From: Magicicada septendecula
Lineage: Eukaryota; Arthropoda; Insecta; Hemiptera; Cicadidae
Reading direction: 5' to 3'
NCBI GenBank assembly: GCA_034769895.1
Contig: CM068373.1
Span: 436,027,080-436,091,079 of the forward strand
Length of the DNA stretch: 64,000 nt
This document shows, one piece after another, positions 11,142-23,258 of this stretch; positions within the stretch are counted from its first letter, which is position 1; each line of letters begins with the position of its first letter. Under the pieces are notes generated by a model. It was not told where the DNA came from, did not search any database, and saw only the letters and a program-made list of their open reading frames with translations. A program made the translations under genes and the position numbers.

Positions 11142-13384
11142 CAGTCGACTCCCTCTAATCCGGACACCTCGGGACCGGATCCCTGTCCGGATTAAAAAAT
11201 TTCCGGACCATCCGGCGGTTTTTTACTTATGTAAATTACAACCTGTAATAGCGTATCTATATTTATAAATCACATTTTAAGACAATTTTCAAGTGTACGG
11301 AACACAATTTTAGGTTCATAAAATTGTCCCAAACGAATAAACTTAAACCTAAAACTAATGAAAAACTTGGCTTTGCAATATTAAAAGAAATCTGTTATTT
11401 TCTTCTGCTTCTTTACTTCAACTGTTTTCTTGAAGGCATAATCACGCCACTTCCTTAGAAACATAACATCCACAGCTGATGCGCCAGGCTGTTGTTCGAC
11501 GTAGGTAGTTGCCAGTTCCAGTGCTGCCCTACCCTCTGCATGAGTCAAAATTCCCACGCCATTTCCCGCTTCACTATCACCTTCGTCGTCTTCTTCTTTT
11601 TCTTCCTCTTGACGAAGGACTACATCGACGATTTTGTCATCATTCAGGATTTCATTAGCCAGTTCATCATCAGCTCGCGAAATCCATTCCACAACGTCAT
11701 TCTCATTAATACTAGCAGAATCAGGCAGCCGTTGTAAATCCTTTAAAATTGAGTGGTTGTCATCAGGTTCAGTTGCATGAATATTTAACCCTATTGTATT
11801 TGGGTTGTCTTCTTGTCTCTTCTCAACGAGAGTTTCAACATCTGGCCACAATTTTCTCCAGGATTTGGTAAACGTAGATGATGGGATTTCATCATACGAT
11901 TTAGCAGCGATATAAATGACGTCCTTAATGTTAATTGCCTTGAGCGTCTAGATGAGACCTGCATTGTCATTACCATCCATCTTATCCAAAATTTCTGAAA
12001 GAAGCTTCCTCCGGTATTTTCTCTTAAAGCATTCGATTACACCCTGGTCCATGGGCTGTGCGATACTTGTTACATTTGGAGGCATATATAAAAGCTTGAT
12101 GTCACTGTAACTATCACATTCGAGACCTTCCTCTGGATGCGTAGGGGCATTATCAAGCACAAGAACTGCTTTTACTGGCAATTTCAAGGATGTCAAATGT
12201 TCTTTTACAGACGGAACAAATTGAGCCACGAACCACTCCTTAAACAAATAAGAATCCATCCAGGCAGACTTTTGTGACCTGTAATACACTGGAAGGGAAG
12301 ACATGTTTAAGTTTTTGAATACTCTGGGTTTGGCCGACTTTCCAATCACAAATAGCTGCATCTTGTGTGTCCCAGTTGCGTTTGAGCATAGTGCAACAGT
12401 GATCCTTTCTTTATTTACTTTAAAGCCCGAAGCAGACTTTTCTTGAGGAGTGGCAAAGGTTTTATTAGGCAAAAGTTTATAGTTAAGCCCGGTCTCATCG
12501 ATATTGTACACTTGTTCTGGGGTTAGTTTTTCACGCTCAATGATACGCTTCAATTTTTCAGAAAAATCATTAGCTGCCGGTTGGTCTGCTGAAAGCTTCT
12601 CCCCGCAAACTCCAAGGAAATGCACTCCATGCCGTTTTTTCCATCTCGTTAGCCACCCATCGCTTGCCGAGAAGTTTCCTTTTTCCCCAAGTTTTGAATG
12701 AAGAATGACGGCTTTTTCTTTCAAAATCGGCCCATTTATAGGAGTCCCTCTTCTACGTTCCTGCATGAACCACAACCATAATGCGTCATCAACAAGTTCA
12801 TGGTGTGGTTTTTTCAAGGTAGATCGAGTAGAAAGGACGGATTCGACTTCAATTTGCATACAAAAATCCTCGATCGATTTTCTGTTTTTCCGCCAATCAT
12901 AAACTGTGCTTTTCCCTACATTAAACTCCGTACAAATACTTTGCACTGATTCACCCTTATCTAAACGTTGTAAAATATTAAGTCTGTCTTGCATTTTAAC
13001 CGTATTATGCTTCCGTTTTTCACTCATTTTTGAGAATTTTACTGTCAAATAATCAGAGTTACTGAAACTACAATTTCGCCTAACAAATAAACTCACTTAT
13101 AATAACATATGTAACTCACATTGAAAATTATTAAAACACACAACAATATCAGTAGTAATTAGTAAAAACAGCTACAGTACACTGTATGACGATCCGGAGC
13201 AAACGCAATCGTAAGCCGAACTGAGGATCTTTGTTTACATGTAGGCCGGAAATAAACAGACACGCTCAATCCTGTCGTTTTCAGCCGTGAGAAACCCGGC
13301 GCGCGCTGATGACTCATTTCCAAGAAGTAGTCCGGACCAGCCGGCGTCCGAACCATCGGAGTCCGAACGAGAGGGAGTCGACTG
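11142..13384 (-). mobile_element. Tigger/pogo DNA transposon, full length
   Basis: Ends are inverted repeats beginning CAGTCGACTCCCTCT (left), with the same start on the opposite strand at right; 20 of the first 23 bases match. TA dinucleotides at 11140-11141 and 13385-13386 form the target duplication. The 2243-bp length and the single minus-strand CENP-B-like transposase identify a Tigger (pogo) element. Both ends and the coding region are present with only one coding lesion, so this looks fairly young. Confidence 0.93.
11381..13027 (-). pseudogene. Tigger transposase with one premature TAG
   Basis: 549 codons from ATG at 13027 (MSEKRKHN; an upstream in-frame ATG at 13096 exists but the family start fits better) to the stop at 11381. 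The N-terminal helix-turn-helix (residues about 15-50, SICTEFNVGKSTVYDW) and the CENP-B-type second DNA-binding domain (about 115-150, DGWLTRWKKRHGV) precede a DDE_1 nuclease. Catalytic acidic residues are in YNIDETGL, VLVLDNAPTHP and IAQPMDQGVIE, the DDD form of pogo. Codon 360 (11948-11950) is TAG, and the frame continues intact through an acidic tail ending in KKITDFF, a PIP-box-like QKKITDFF. It would cut and paste the element at TA sites. The PIP-like tail suggests PCNA contact; this is inferred. Confidence 0.92.
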
Positions 13385-13386
13385 TA

Positions 13387-13995
13387 TAATCTTACTAGCT
13401 AAACAGACATGTTAAACAAATTATGTAAACCTTTTTATTTCAGTGTGTCTGACATTGACTCAAATTTTAAATAATAGCAACTCATTTACAAACAAAAATA
13501 ATATTCAATCTCAAGAATAAAATTAATTGTAGCTCTAAACAAAATAAAAAATATAACATTTACTTCCAACCTATTATTTATTTCTATTGACACACCCAAA
13601 TTTTAATATACAACAAAAGATTAGTATTTTTAAAGTTTCTTATTCACTTAAATTATTTACTTCAACTACTATTTAAATTTACTGTTCATGTATAATTTTC
13701 TTTTTGAAAGTTCTTTTCACAAACAAAAATATAATTGTTTCTTCATCACCTGCATACTGCCGACATTACTGTTGTGTGTGTGTCCTGAATCCTGAGAATT
13801 TGATGATGATGATGATTATGCTGATGCTGTTTTTTGTCTATACGGGTTGTTGTTTGTGATGATCCAGAGTTCCTCCATGAGTATTGGTGTGTGTGGTAAC
13901 GATGATAGGTAGATCGGCAGACCAGCAACATGACGTTGTGTGAAGATATCTTGAGTCTCTGAGACTGCCCCAAATTGCCGGTGGTATTTACAGGT
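13387..13995. other. AT-rich spacer, no gene seen
   Basis: AT-rich to about 13740, then higher GC with short GAT/TG-type runs (about 13800-13830). The two overlapping minus-strand open frames at 13746-14118 have biased, His/Gln-rich composition and no domain I recognise. Confidence 0.5.
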
Positions 13996-14406
13996 TGAAG
14001 ATGGTGATCGAACAGGGCGAATGGCGATTGATGTTCGGGTATATGTTTGCTGGTCACGTGGTACTCCCACCATGCTGATCAAGTCATATCGGCTATTCGA
14101 GACGTTTTGAAAAGTCATAACTGTGTTTCGCTATTAGAAAACACGTGTTCACTTCGTCATATTTTCACGATACACTTGTGACATCAGCCGACTTGGCAAA
14201 AGTCTGTGCCCATATATGGTTATATCGAACTCCGCTTTGGCTGATTCATCCATTGGTACAGTTAAAAATAGCTGTCAACTCATCGACACGTGTTTCCAAT
14301 TCCCATGCAGATTCCTAAAGTCGAATATTATTTTGGTTTTACATAAATGGGGTTATTGCACAAATGAAATTATCAAAAATGGTTTCCCCTTTTTTGTACC
14401 GTCACA
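13996..14406 (-). repeat. LTR-like direct repeat, left copy
   Basis: About 411 bp, roughly 93% identical by eye to 25244-25650 in the same orientation. The shared block begins TGAAGATGG and ends ATCACA/GTCACA, i.e. TG...CA. On the minus strand a purine run GAGGGGG lies just upstream of it (14408-14416), as a polypurine tract should for a minus-oriented LTR element. Flanking pentamers do not match between the copies, so a target duplication is not shown. Confidence 0.55.
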
Positions 14407-16191
14407 ATACCCCCTCAATGAGGAGTTTTAAGCCGAAGCATAAAAACTCTCATTGACAAAACCTAAAAGGATCAACTCGGTGTGGTGCCATGATCCCCCT
14501 TAAATTTTATTAAAATCATGGGTTACTCATCCCCCTGATCCGGTGACTGCGGCCGCACCTGCCTGACTTACGCCTCTGCCCTGATGCTCTGGCCAGCACA
14601 GGGTCGCCACCACAGTGTCACCATATTCTGAAACAATCAAGAAAACATTACTAACTGGCCTTTCATTTTCCAGATCCTGAACTGATATGGCTCCCTTTTA
14701 GCTGTACTGGTTTGCCTTTTTCGAAGTACTGGCTCTTTCTTAACTTCTAAATGTATACACATCATTTAACAGAAATATTCTCAACATAACGTAATACCCT
14801 TTCCCCTAAACATTTATCATTGATATTCTTTTAACAGTTATAATTCTAACTTCCAAATGATTTATTAATTCCAATCGGAATTTAAGAAACAACTTCATAT
14901 GATTTCTTACGCTCAAACATCTCACTTATCTCTCAATTTTCTCATTGTTTACTGCTCATTTACTATTGCTAACTCTATTCAATACAAAACCTGGTTATAA
15001 AAAACAATAAATTATACAATACCATAAGTGCAGTCAACCCTATGCTTATTTTAACACTGTATTATTACTCGTTATATCGTGATTTAATCATCACTCTCTC
15101 TATCTTATTTTTCATTTTAAATTCCGCCTTCCACACTCCCTATTTCCCCCCACTGGACTGTCTCGCCCAGTTGCTTTCACAAGGACTGAAGCTGCTGGGG
15201 TAAACACTTTTTTCTTTTCATTTACCCCGTCCTTTCTTCGGATTTACAAAACCTTCGGTATTACTGGTATTCCGGATACCAGTAACCTTACTAAACCAAT
15301 TATTTATGCACCCTTAAATGGTCTAACACCCTTCCAATAGGTGTATAGCCGTTGTTCCAAAGTTCTATTAGATTTGATTCCCCTTATTTCACCCCCATTA
15401 AATTTCTAGGTACACCAATTTAGAAAATAACCATCTATGGTCAGGATACAATAAGTCTGCCCATAGCCTGTTACCAATAAGCTAAATCCATGGGCAGGGT
15501 TCGATGAAGCCATGACCGCCTGAAAATGGGGGATCTACTGTTACCATATAAGATATATGTCTTATATCTACACACAATTATTTTCAATTAAACACTTTAT
15601 GTTTCACATGATAAACATAATACAACATAATAAACACTCAAAATGAACATTACCATTATTACATTAACATAAACATCTCAACTCTGAATTTGCATAACAA
15701 TTACAAACATTACAACTTTAATATTCATTTTCTATTAAAGATTCTACTTGTTATATTATCATTTCAACTCTGAATTTTCATTGAATACTCTAATCATCAA
15801 TTGGTTTGGGTGACTCCCTGTCAGGACTAATGATCTGATTTATTTACGGGCATCTAGACACAACCGTGCTCTCCCATCCGTCCTTATAACAACAACTAAT
15901 CAGATTTGAATAGGGTGACACCGACCTCTCAATAATATCTCCCTCCAACATTTTCTCTAACCTCTTCTTTTAGAATAGGGCACCGGATAACTTCTTTGTA
16001 CATAGGATGTGTGTCCCCTTACCTTATACTCACACCTTTTTAGTTCCTGGCCCTACCAGGTAACTCCGCAAACCTCTTTAAAACTTTTCACGACCTGCCA
16101 CAATGCCTTGCGTTGGGGACTCCCTACAACTCCACCCTCACTACAAAACTTATGTGCCCTGTTCTCCCATATTCGCTCTTCACTTTCATCA

Positions 16192-16222
<31 letters not shown>

Positions 16223-16700
16223 TCTCTCTCTCTCTACATGTATTCACACTCGCTTCTGTGTCCCTACTACTGACCCGTTTTTGTATCACTTTTATTCCCG
16301 AAATTCTTATTGTGTCTAATACCCGTTCAAAACTAACCCTAACTGGTTTAATTTCATTGTCTAATTCTAATACCCGTTTATGGAAATCAATTCCTGCTTT
16401 ATGCCTTATAAAAAAAATCATTACTCCAAAATCCATCTTTTACAACCATTACATTCATTTCATTCATTTACTTTCATTATAAAATTTCATAATTACGTAA
16501 ACGTCAATTCATACTAACAATCAATCCTCATTATCATAAAACACTCAATCAGAATTATTAACCTTGTTGATTAGGTATATAACATACAATGCACATAACA
16601 ACAACATAACCTAATACACAAATACATTTAACACCAATACAAATTTATATACAATTTTTGTCATATCATGTTATTGTTTACCACACCTCATTACATATTT
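14407..16700. other. No gene recognised; possible internal region of a large LTR derivative
   Basis: About 2.3 kb of AT-rich DNA with some GC-richer islands (about 14520-14620, 15130-15300, 15470-15540). Open frames such as 16009-16482 owe their length to the CT microsatellite and show no domain. Confidence 0.5.
16186..16240 (+). repeat. (CT)n microsatellite
   Basis: CT dinucleotide run with one CACT interruption. Confidence 0.9.
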
Positions 16701-16755
16701 TAGCCAAGTAATTACACCATAAACTAAAATAATTAAATGTTCGTTCACTATATAT

Positions 16756-18540
16756 CTACATTCCATCATCAAAATTTAATCTGATCTTAACATAACACTT
16801 TTCATTTTTGTTTGCACACCTTATATTATCTTTCATAATATAATAACCATTTAAATCTGTTTGATTCATTATATCATAATAATCTATGAGATTATTCCTT
16901 ATTATTTTGTCATAAAATCTGTTTACTTCAGTATTTCTGGTCAAGTCGCCCTTAGCATTATTTGTTACCATTAAGTACGTTATCATTTCATTATTATAGC
17001 CATCATCTGCTACTAGAACTCCAATTTTATAACCACGTATGAGTTTATTCTCAATATCATCAAAATAATCATCATTTTCTACAGTGCTAATTACTTCACA
17101 AGGCAAGTCTTTAATTCTACCAACTCTCTCAATATTTAATTTCTCTAATAACTCCTCATAACCTCTATTCACCTTAAATATTTCTACCTCTCTCTCTCTC
17201 TTCATACCTTTCCCAACCCCTATTTACTCTCTTACTCCACGCAGAGGGCAATACAACTTTGTTACAACACCATCTGGCTTTACCAGGTACATTATAACAA
17301 CCTAAGGGATTATTTGTAGACCATATGTCTCCCAAATACACTTGTAAAGCCTTTACTTCACCTACATCATGGGGAAAATTTGCCCTCCACTCTCTTTCAA
17401 GCTCATCAACACCTATTACCACCCCTTCATCAACCTCTACTAAGTTTATACTCTTATCATCTCTACTATCACTTACCGTATCATTCTTAGATACCCTATT
17501 TTAAACTACAGGGTGGGGCGTGGGAACTTGTAACAGTGTAAAATAAAATCTCCCATGTTGTGTGACAGGTGAAAAATAAGAATAAAGAGTTTTGAAACGT
17601 GTACAGTTTTTTATTTCATTTTCAAAAAAGGAAGTTCCCACGCCCCACCCTGTATATCACCATTATTCTTATTTAACATTATTTCACCAATATAATCTTC
17701 ACTTATATTAACACCCTCACTTACCTTGTCAACTATTCCTTCATTATTTCTATTCTCATTAGCACTTAAATTGTCATCATTATGATTATCACTTATATTT
17801 TCACTATCACTTACCTTGTTCTTTATTATTTCATTTGTACTTAAACTATCTGTATTGTTTGTAAAAGTATCATCATAATTACCTCCACTATCATTATTCA
17901 ATGTACCGGTACCACTCTCTATCACTACGTTTTCAATTATGTCACCATTATTACTTGTGATATCATGATTATTATCACTTTTACTTACCTTGTCATCTGG
18001 TTACCTTTATATTCTCCTCTAATGGTCTGTCTCTTTACCATTTTCTACCCCCACTACACTATCATCATTATCATCACTATTCAATATTTTATTCTCTAAC
18101 ACTACCACTTCAACTATGTTACCGTTATTATTCATCATATCACTACCACTATCATTTTCACTAATACCTTCACTCACCTTCTTTTCCCTTACCTGATTGA
18201 AGTTACTCTCTTCGTTCTCATTTAATTTGTCTGTATCTTGTTGACTATTTTCTGTTTGTTCTCTTAACTCATTTGTTCGTTTTCTATCCTCATTACTAGT
18301 GTCATCAAATTTCCAAGGAGCGAATAATCCCGTTTTTTGTTCTTTCATTTGTTCAAGATCATCAGTTAATCTACGCTTATCATCACCAGTCATTCTTCTC
18401 CAAATGCTCATAAACTTGTGTACGAATTCCGTAGTATTCCATGCCTCCCTGATCCACCTACTTTGGTTTCTTGCGCCTCGGCCATGTTTACCAAATTTTT
18501 TATTATAACACCCTTTATAAAAAACACCACTACAACCCTT
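16756..18540 (-). pseudogene. Acidic Asn/Ser/Asp-rich repeat protein, unknown, interrupted by a MITE
   Basis: Unrecognised minus-strand gene of about 500 codons, in pieces. The N-terminal part (about 18535-18019) is basic and Trp-rich (KHGRGARNQSRWIREAW; EFVHKFMSIWRRMTGDDKRR) and opens just after an AG that could be a splice acceptor; the first ATG of this frame is at 18411. The middle (18250-17450) has about four imperfect copies of a unit built on KVSxSxNIS...NNGDIxExVV, strongly acidic. The C-terminal part (17422-16756) is globular-looking: DELEREWRANFPHDVGEVKA, then LGCYNVPGKARWCCNK, then IRGYKIGVLVADDGYNNEM. Lesions are a stop at about 18019, a MITE at 17509-17652 and a frameshift near 17190. 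No known domain recognised; it could be a retroelement accessory gene or a captured host exon. Confidence 0.5.
17509..17652. mobile_element. 144-bp MITE with TA duplication
   Basis: Inverted ends CAGGGTGGGGCGTGGGAACT and its complement, flanked by TA at 17507-17508 and 17653-17654. No coding capacity. It lies inside the acidic repeat reading frame. TA targets and short perfect inverted repeats suggest a Tc1/mariner-type non-autonomous element. Confidence 0.88.
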
Positions 18541-20659
18541 CTATTACTCAATAATTACACATTAACTCAAAATACCCAATACATAAAATCGTCATCAATA
18601 TGTAACAGTACACGAATAATAACCTCACCGGTACGTTACACTACCAAAACATAACCTAATCACACATACGCTATGTAAATATTGTAAGTTGACGATATTT
18701 AGTGTCCTATGGATTATAAGCCACACATTGTTGGCGTCATATTGTAAGTTGCCGAGATGTTGTCTCGTAGAATTGTGTTACAAAGTATTATTTTGGTATT
18801 GGTATTTTATTGTTAGTTTTTTCGGTTTAGTGATTTATTCAATCCAATATAAATAAATCTGTTCACTTACTCTTGAAGTTGTTTATTAAATATGTTTAGA
18901 TTTTTTATAATTTTTGTTCAATGTCTTGAGTTTGTATTTGAATAAGTTGCGTTGACTTTTCTGCCATTAGCTGAGGTGAGTTGATCGGTGCATTCCTGTA
19001 CTGAAATTAACATAAGCACAACATTTATGTGATACTTACTAACAGTTGTAGTGTGCTAATGATATGAGATAATATTGCTGGTGAGAATCATTAGATTTAA
19101 ATTCTCACTCTAGCTCCTGGTACCAACCGTCTCTTGATGCTCACCTAAGCTGTAATTCTATTCTGTTCAATAAATGTCAACACTTTAATTTGTTCGTAAA
19201 ATAATAGTTATTTATTTAACTCAAGTTGAAAGATTGTTGTTACAATTCTATTATTTATTTTCCTTTTAAAAAATAATTCAAGTTGAATATGGACTCTTAA
19301 AATTATTAAACTCTCAGGGTGGTGAGACTGCATTTTGAAAATCGATTATTTCTGTTTGTAAATAATTTGGTTATTATGCTTTATAAAATTATTAGGTTCT
19401 TTGAGTCTGCAAGATACACTTCAACAATAAAATGCACTACTGTGATAATGAGTAGGCGGAGAATAAAAATATTAATTGTTGCTTTAACATAATACAAAAT
19501 ATGAACGATTGTTCATTGTTTACAATTGAGGTTAATTACGGTTCATGGTAACCTTACTTATTTGAAATTAATTAATGGATGCTTCTTTGAGGCATTACTT
19601 ATTTTGTATATCATTATTATGTATTAAATTCAGTGTTATTTTCCTGAATGATCTCCAAAATTGGATATAAACAAAACAGGTAATTCAAATTAATTCACTA
19701 CTACTAGGGTCCACTCATGTGTGACCTTGAGTTAATGTATTACAATTAAATACAATAATATCTTTAAATTATTAATTGTTAGGGTTCATTGTTCCCTCAT
19801 TGATTATTCAACATCTCTTCTTAAACTATTACAATTAATTTCAATCTAGAAAGTTAAAATTGTCATTAGCAAAATCTTTCATTTGATTATTGTTTATGTT
19901 ATTTTTCAAAGTCCCCTTCCTTGTGGAAATCGGGTTATTTGTTATTTAATTTAAACAAATTAAATCCGCTATTAGCGTTCCTTAATTGATTAATGATTTG
20001 TTATATACTATAATGATCATTTGCACTGATACTTGCGTATTCTGTTGAGTCGAAGAATTAACACTTTTTAATTTTTAAATAATTAATTAATATTTTAATT
20101 AAATTTTGTTAATTCATATCACACACTGCCTATACGCATGAACTCCGTTATAGAACACTTTGAAAATAGACTTCACTGTCCTTTCGGTCCGACCTAACCT
20201 CAACTCAAAGTTTCGAGGTTAGCTGTGCATTATCAGCTGTCGGCTGTCAATTCAATATGATGGCCACTCCGCTAATGTGGAGTCTCTCTCGAATGCCGGT
20301 GATGAACTGATTGATGTTACCTGGTCAGGATTCGGCACTTCGTACTTTTTAATGAGCTCTGATTGGCTAATTGTCTTTATGTCGTGTACTCTCAGCGAGG
20401 TTCGTCAAAATAGAAGCTTAAACTAGCGTCAGTGGATGGGTTCGAGGCTATGATTTACTGGTCACACAGCCAAGCAGAAGGGCTTGTCATTTACTAATTT
20501 TTTCTTATAAGTCAAATATCTTATCTATAATTATACTGACAATATTTTTATAACTCCCATCGTTTCTATCTTTTGATTACGAGTAATTTGCATACCCTCA
20601 TCATATAGTTCTGATATGGGGTTGATAAAACTGCACTTGGTACAAATTAATAATACTTC
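18541..20659. other. No gene seen
   Basis: AT-rich DNA. Short direct repeats ATATTGTAAGTTG at about 18679 and 18740. A GC-richer block at 20130-20430 has no open frame that I can support; it could be an element terminus or promoter, but nothing proves it. Confidence 0.5.
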
Positions 20660-20663
20660 TTAA

Positions 20664-21970
20664 CCTTTCGTCGGGCGCGGCTGATCTGATTGATACTTGT
20701 CTTACGTTTTTTTGTTCCATTTGTCTCTAACAGATGACAGCACCACCTGTCTCTCAGTAGCTTAACATATTCCTTCCCTTTATCTGTCAACAGCGTTTAG
20801 TGTGCCAACAGCTATTGCAAAGTGAAGATAGTGTCTGTTTGATCAATTTGATACACTGCGCCTGTGCGTGTTATATTTTTAAAGATTTACAATTGTCTTG
20901 TTAAATCATTTTGATTAGTAAATTTTTCATATTTCTATTCATATTGATTCACTGTTTCAGTCTAAAACAATTTGTTTGTATTTCTGAAAATGTGTTGTTT
21001 TGGCATCTAGTTTGCATGAGGATAAATCAATAGATACTGATACTGGAGATAAGCAGAAGCTGTCTGTGACAACATTTTACAATAGAACGAAAGGGGGAGT
21101 GGACACTACTGACAAATTATGTGCATCATATAATGTAGCAAGAAATGTATGCCGTTGGCCAATGGTCATATTTTTTGCAATGATAAACATGAGTGGTATC
21201 AACGCACAAGTTATTTATTTCGGGAATGGTCATGATGTTAGAATAAAAGTGTTTCTGAAGACATTATAACTCATGAATTAGTTCTGCCCCAAATCAATAT
21301 TTATGAAACACTTCTGGAATACACAAAAATCTGCAAGATAGTCTAAATCATTGCAGACCAGAAGGCAATGAAGAAACCCAAGATAATAGCAATGACATTG
21401 AGCGAAAAAAGAAAGGTATCAGACATGCACAACAAAGCGACGATTAACGAAGTATAATTATGTGAAATGCAAAAAACCTATTTGTTTGATGCATATAGAA
21501 AGCTACTGCATTGATTGTGCTAAATTCTTCCTGGTTTATCAGAGTATGTTTCCGATGAGGAGAGTAACGAATGATACAACTTTCTTAGTTTTCGAGACAA
21601 CTAAACTTTTTTACAAAGTACTTTTTTCTGTCTATTTGTAAATTTAAAGTTATGTATTGATCTTAGTTTTTGTGAATGTTGAACTGTTTCATAAATATTT
21701 TTTCAGTAAATTTATACATTTCAGATTATATGTTCATTAAAAGTCAGAAATAAAATATTACTTTCTGTTTGCAAATGTTACATTGGTTTCTATTTTTTTT
21801 TTTCAATTCACATACATATTTCAGATAATATATTCATTATAATATCAAAAATTAAATACTATTTTGCAATATTGCTAAAAAAGAAAAGATAAAGCAGTCA
21901 ATCAGTATGATTATCAATTTGATACACCGGGCCTGCTGTCATGCTGTAAGGGACCGCGCCTGATGGAAGG
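20664..21970 (+). mobile_element. Internally deleted piggyBac element
   Basis: Flanked by TTAA at 20660-20663 and 21971-21974, the strict piggyBac target. Inverted ends are CCTTTCGTCGGGCGCGG (left) and CCTTCCATCAGGCGCGG (right, other strand), 14 of 17 matching. A subterminal motif TCAATTTGATACAC recurs at about 20855 and about 21917. At 1.3 kb it is about half the length of an autonomous element and keeps only the 3' part of the transposase. Confidence 0.9.
20985..21530 (+). pseudogene. piggyBac transposase C-terminal fragment
   Basis: 20991-21269 encodes LSVTTFYNRTKGGVDTTDKL, then YNVARNVCRWPMVIFFAMIN and GINAQVIYF, the end of the DDE_Tnp_1_7 domain; the TKGGVD Asp is the third catalytic Asp of the family. 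After a stop and frameshifts, CKKPICLMHIESYCIDC at about 21465-21520 matches the Cys-rich zinc-binding tail that recognises the element ends. The N-terminal half with the first two catalytic Asp residues is absent. A possible splice acceptor CTGTTTCAG lies at about 20952-20960. Confidence 0.87.
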
Positions 21971-21974
21971 TTAA

Positions 21975-22680
21975 GTTACCTAATACCTTAAGTATATTGT
22001 TTTTTGCCGTGTGTTCATGGTGATGACATATTATTACAGTATTACGCACTTTTCACGTCTGGTCATGTACTAATAATTATAAAATATCTATTTTCCTAGG
22101 TTCAAGTCCTAGGCCTATTGTCACATACATTGTTTATCAATAATATTACAATAATAGTTGTTGATAATAGCATTTTATTATGGCCTATGCATAATGCATT
22201 GGTCATTATCACTTCTGATAGTGTCCTTTTTATTTATCACTGGGTTTTATTACCTTAATTATAGTCTTTTAGGTGAGTTTTCAATACTCTTGAAAGTTAC
22301 ATTTTTCATGAGTTGTAATTCCTTCACATTAATCTCATTATTGTTTTATCATCTATTATCAGTGTTCTGATAACACTGTTAGTACTGTGCAGTAGTTAAT
22401 TCTGCATTTACATTGACAATTACTTTGGTTTGAAGTTACCCTGACTACTTACATCTAGCTGTTACTATGGTTTACTTATTATTGGTGTTATTATTGTTAA
22501 TTAGGTGGACATAATCCTTGAATTTACTTATTTAAACGTTATTTTGCCTTATTCAATGTTATTGGTTGATTTCCTACTCTTTTATTACAAATTTACTTGA
22601 TAGTATTGCTGTCTCATGCAACCATTCTATGTTATGCATATGGTTACATTAAATTACATCAATTCAGCCTTTATGTTTCC
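21975..22680. other. AT-rich, no gene seen
   Basis: T-rich plus strand; the short open frames at 22158-22370 have hydrophobic, low-complexity translations with no domain. Confidence 0.55.
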
Positions 22681-22688
22681 TTAACACA

Positions 22689-22786
22689 TAGGGTTGCCAC
22701 CTCAAAGTATCACGAAGTCGGGAGATTTGCCACCTCCAAGTATCACGAAGTCGGGAGATATACTCATCCTCGTTCGTGCATATGAA

Positions 22787-22860
<74 letters not shown>

Positions 22861-23250
22861 CTAACTTATACTAATTAGATTTACTAATTTATTTAATGAT
22901 CACATTTTAACTTTAAGTAACTTGTAACTTTTAAAATCACTGCAACGAGGACTACATTGTAAACAAACGTTTGGTAATTTGGTTATGTACAGCTTGCACT
23001 GCCACTGCCATTTACTCGTAGATGAATGTGCGCATGCGTCGATTTACAAAAAAAATAAACCCAATGTACTCTGAACAATTTAAAGGTACTTTACATGACT
23101 GTAGAGTTCATGACTGAGAAAATAAAATTAATTTTAATACAAAAAATATTTTTTTACAAAAGTCGGGAGCTTAAAATTAAAATCGGGAGTCGGGAGAAAC
23201 GATATGATTTCGGGAGTCTCCCGATCAAATCGGGAGAGGTGGCAACCCTA
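22689..23250. mobile_element. hAT-type MITE, 562 bp
   Basis: 8-bp target duplication TTAACACA at 22681-22688 and 23251-23258. Inverted ends are TAGGGTTGCCACCT and its complement AGGTGGCAACCCTA. No coding capacity. Inside are two tandem copies of a 33-bp unit (about 22696-22759: GCCACCTC(A/C)AAGTATCACG then AAGTCGGGAGAT), a long GT tract, and CGGGAG-rich right-side repeats. Confidence 0.9.
22789..22858 (+). repeat. (TG)35 microsatellite
   Basis: Uninterrupted TG dinucleotides within the hAT-type MITE. Confidence 0.97.
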
Positions 23251-23258
23251 TTAACACA

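Noticed and set aside
13746..14118. Two overlapping minus-strand ORFs of about 100 codons
   Set aside because: Composition-driven (His/Gln/Thr) and partly within the LTR-like repeat; the right repeat copy does not preserve the frame.
16009..16482. 157-codon plus-strand ORF
   Set aside because: Length comes from a CT microsatellite encoding Ser/Leu repeats; no domain.
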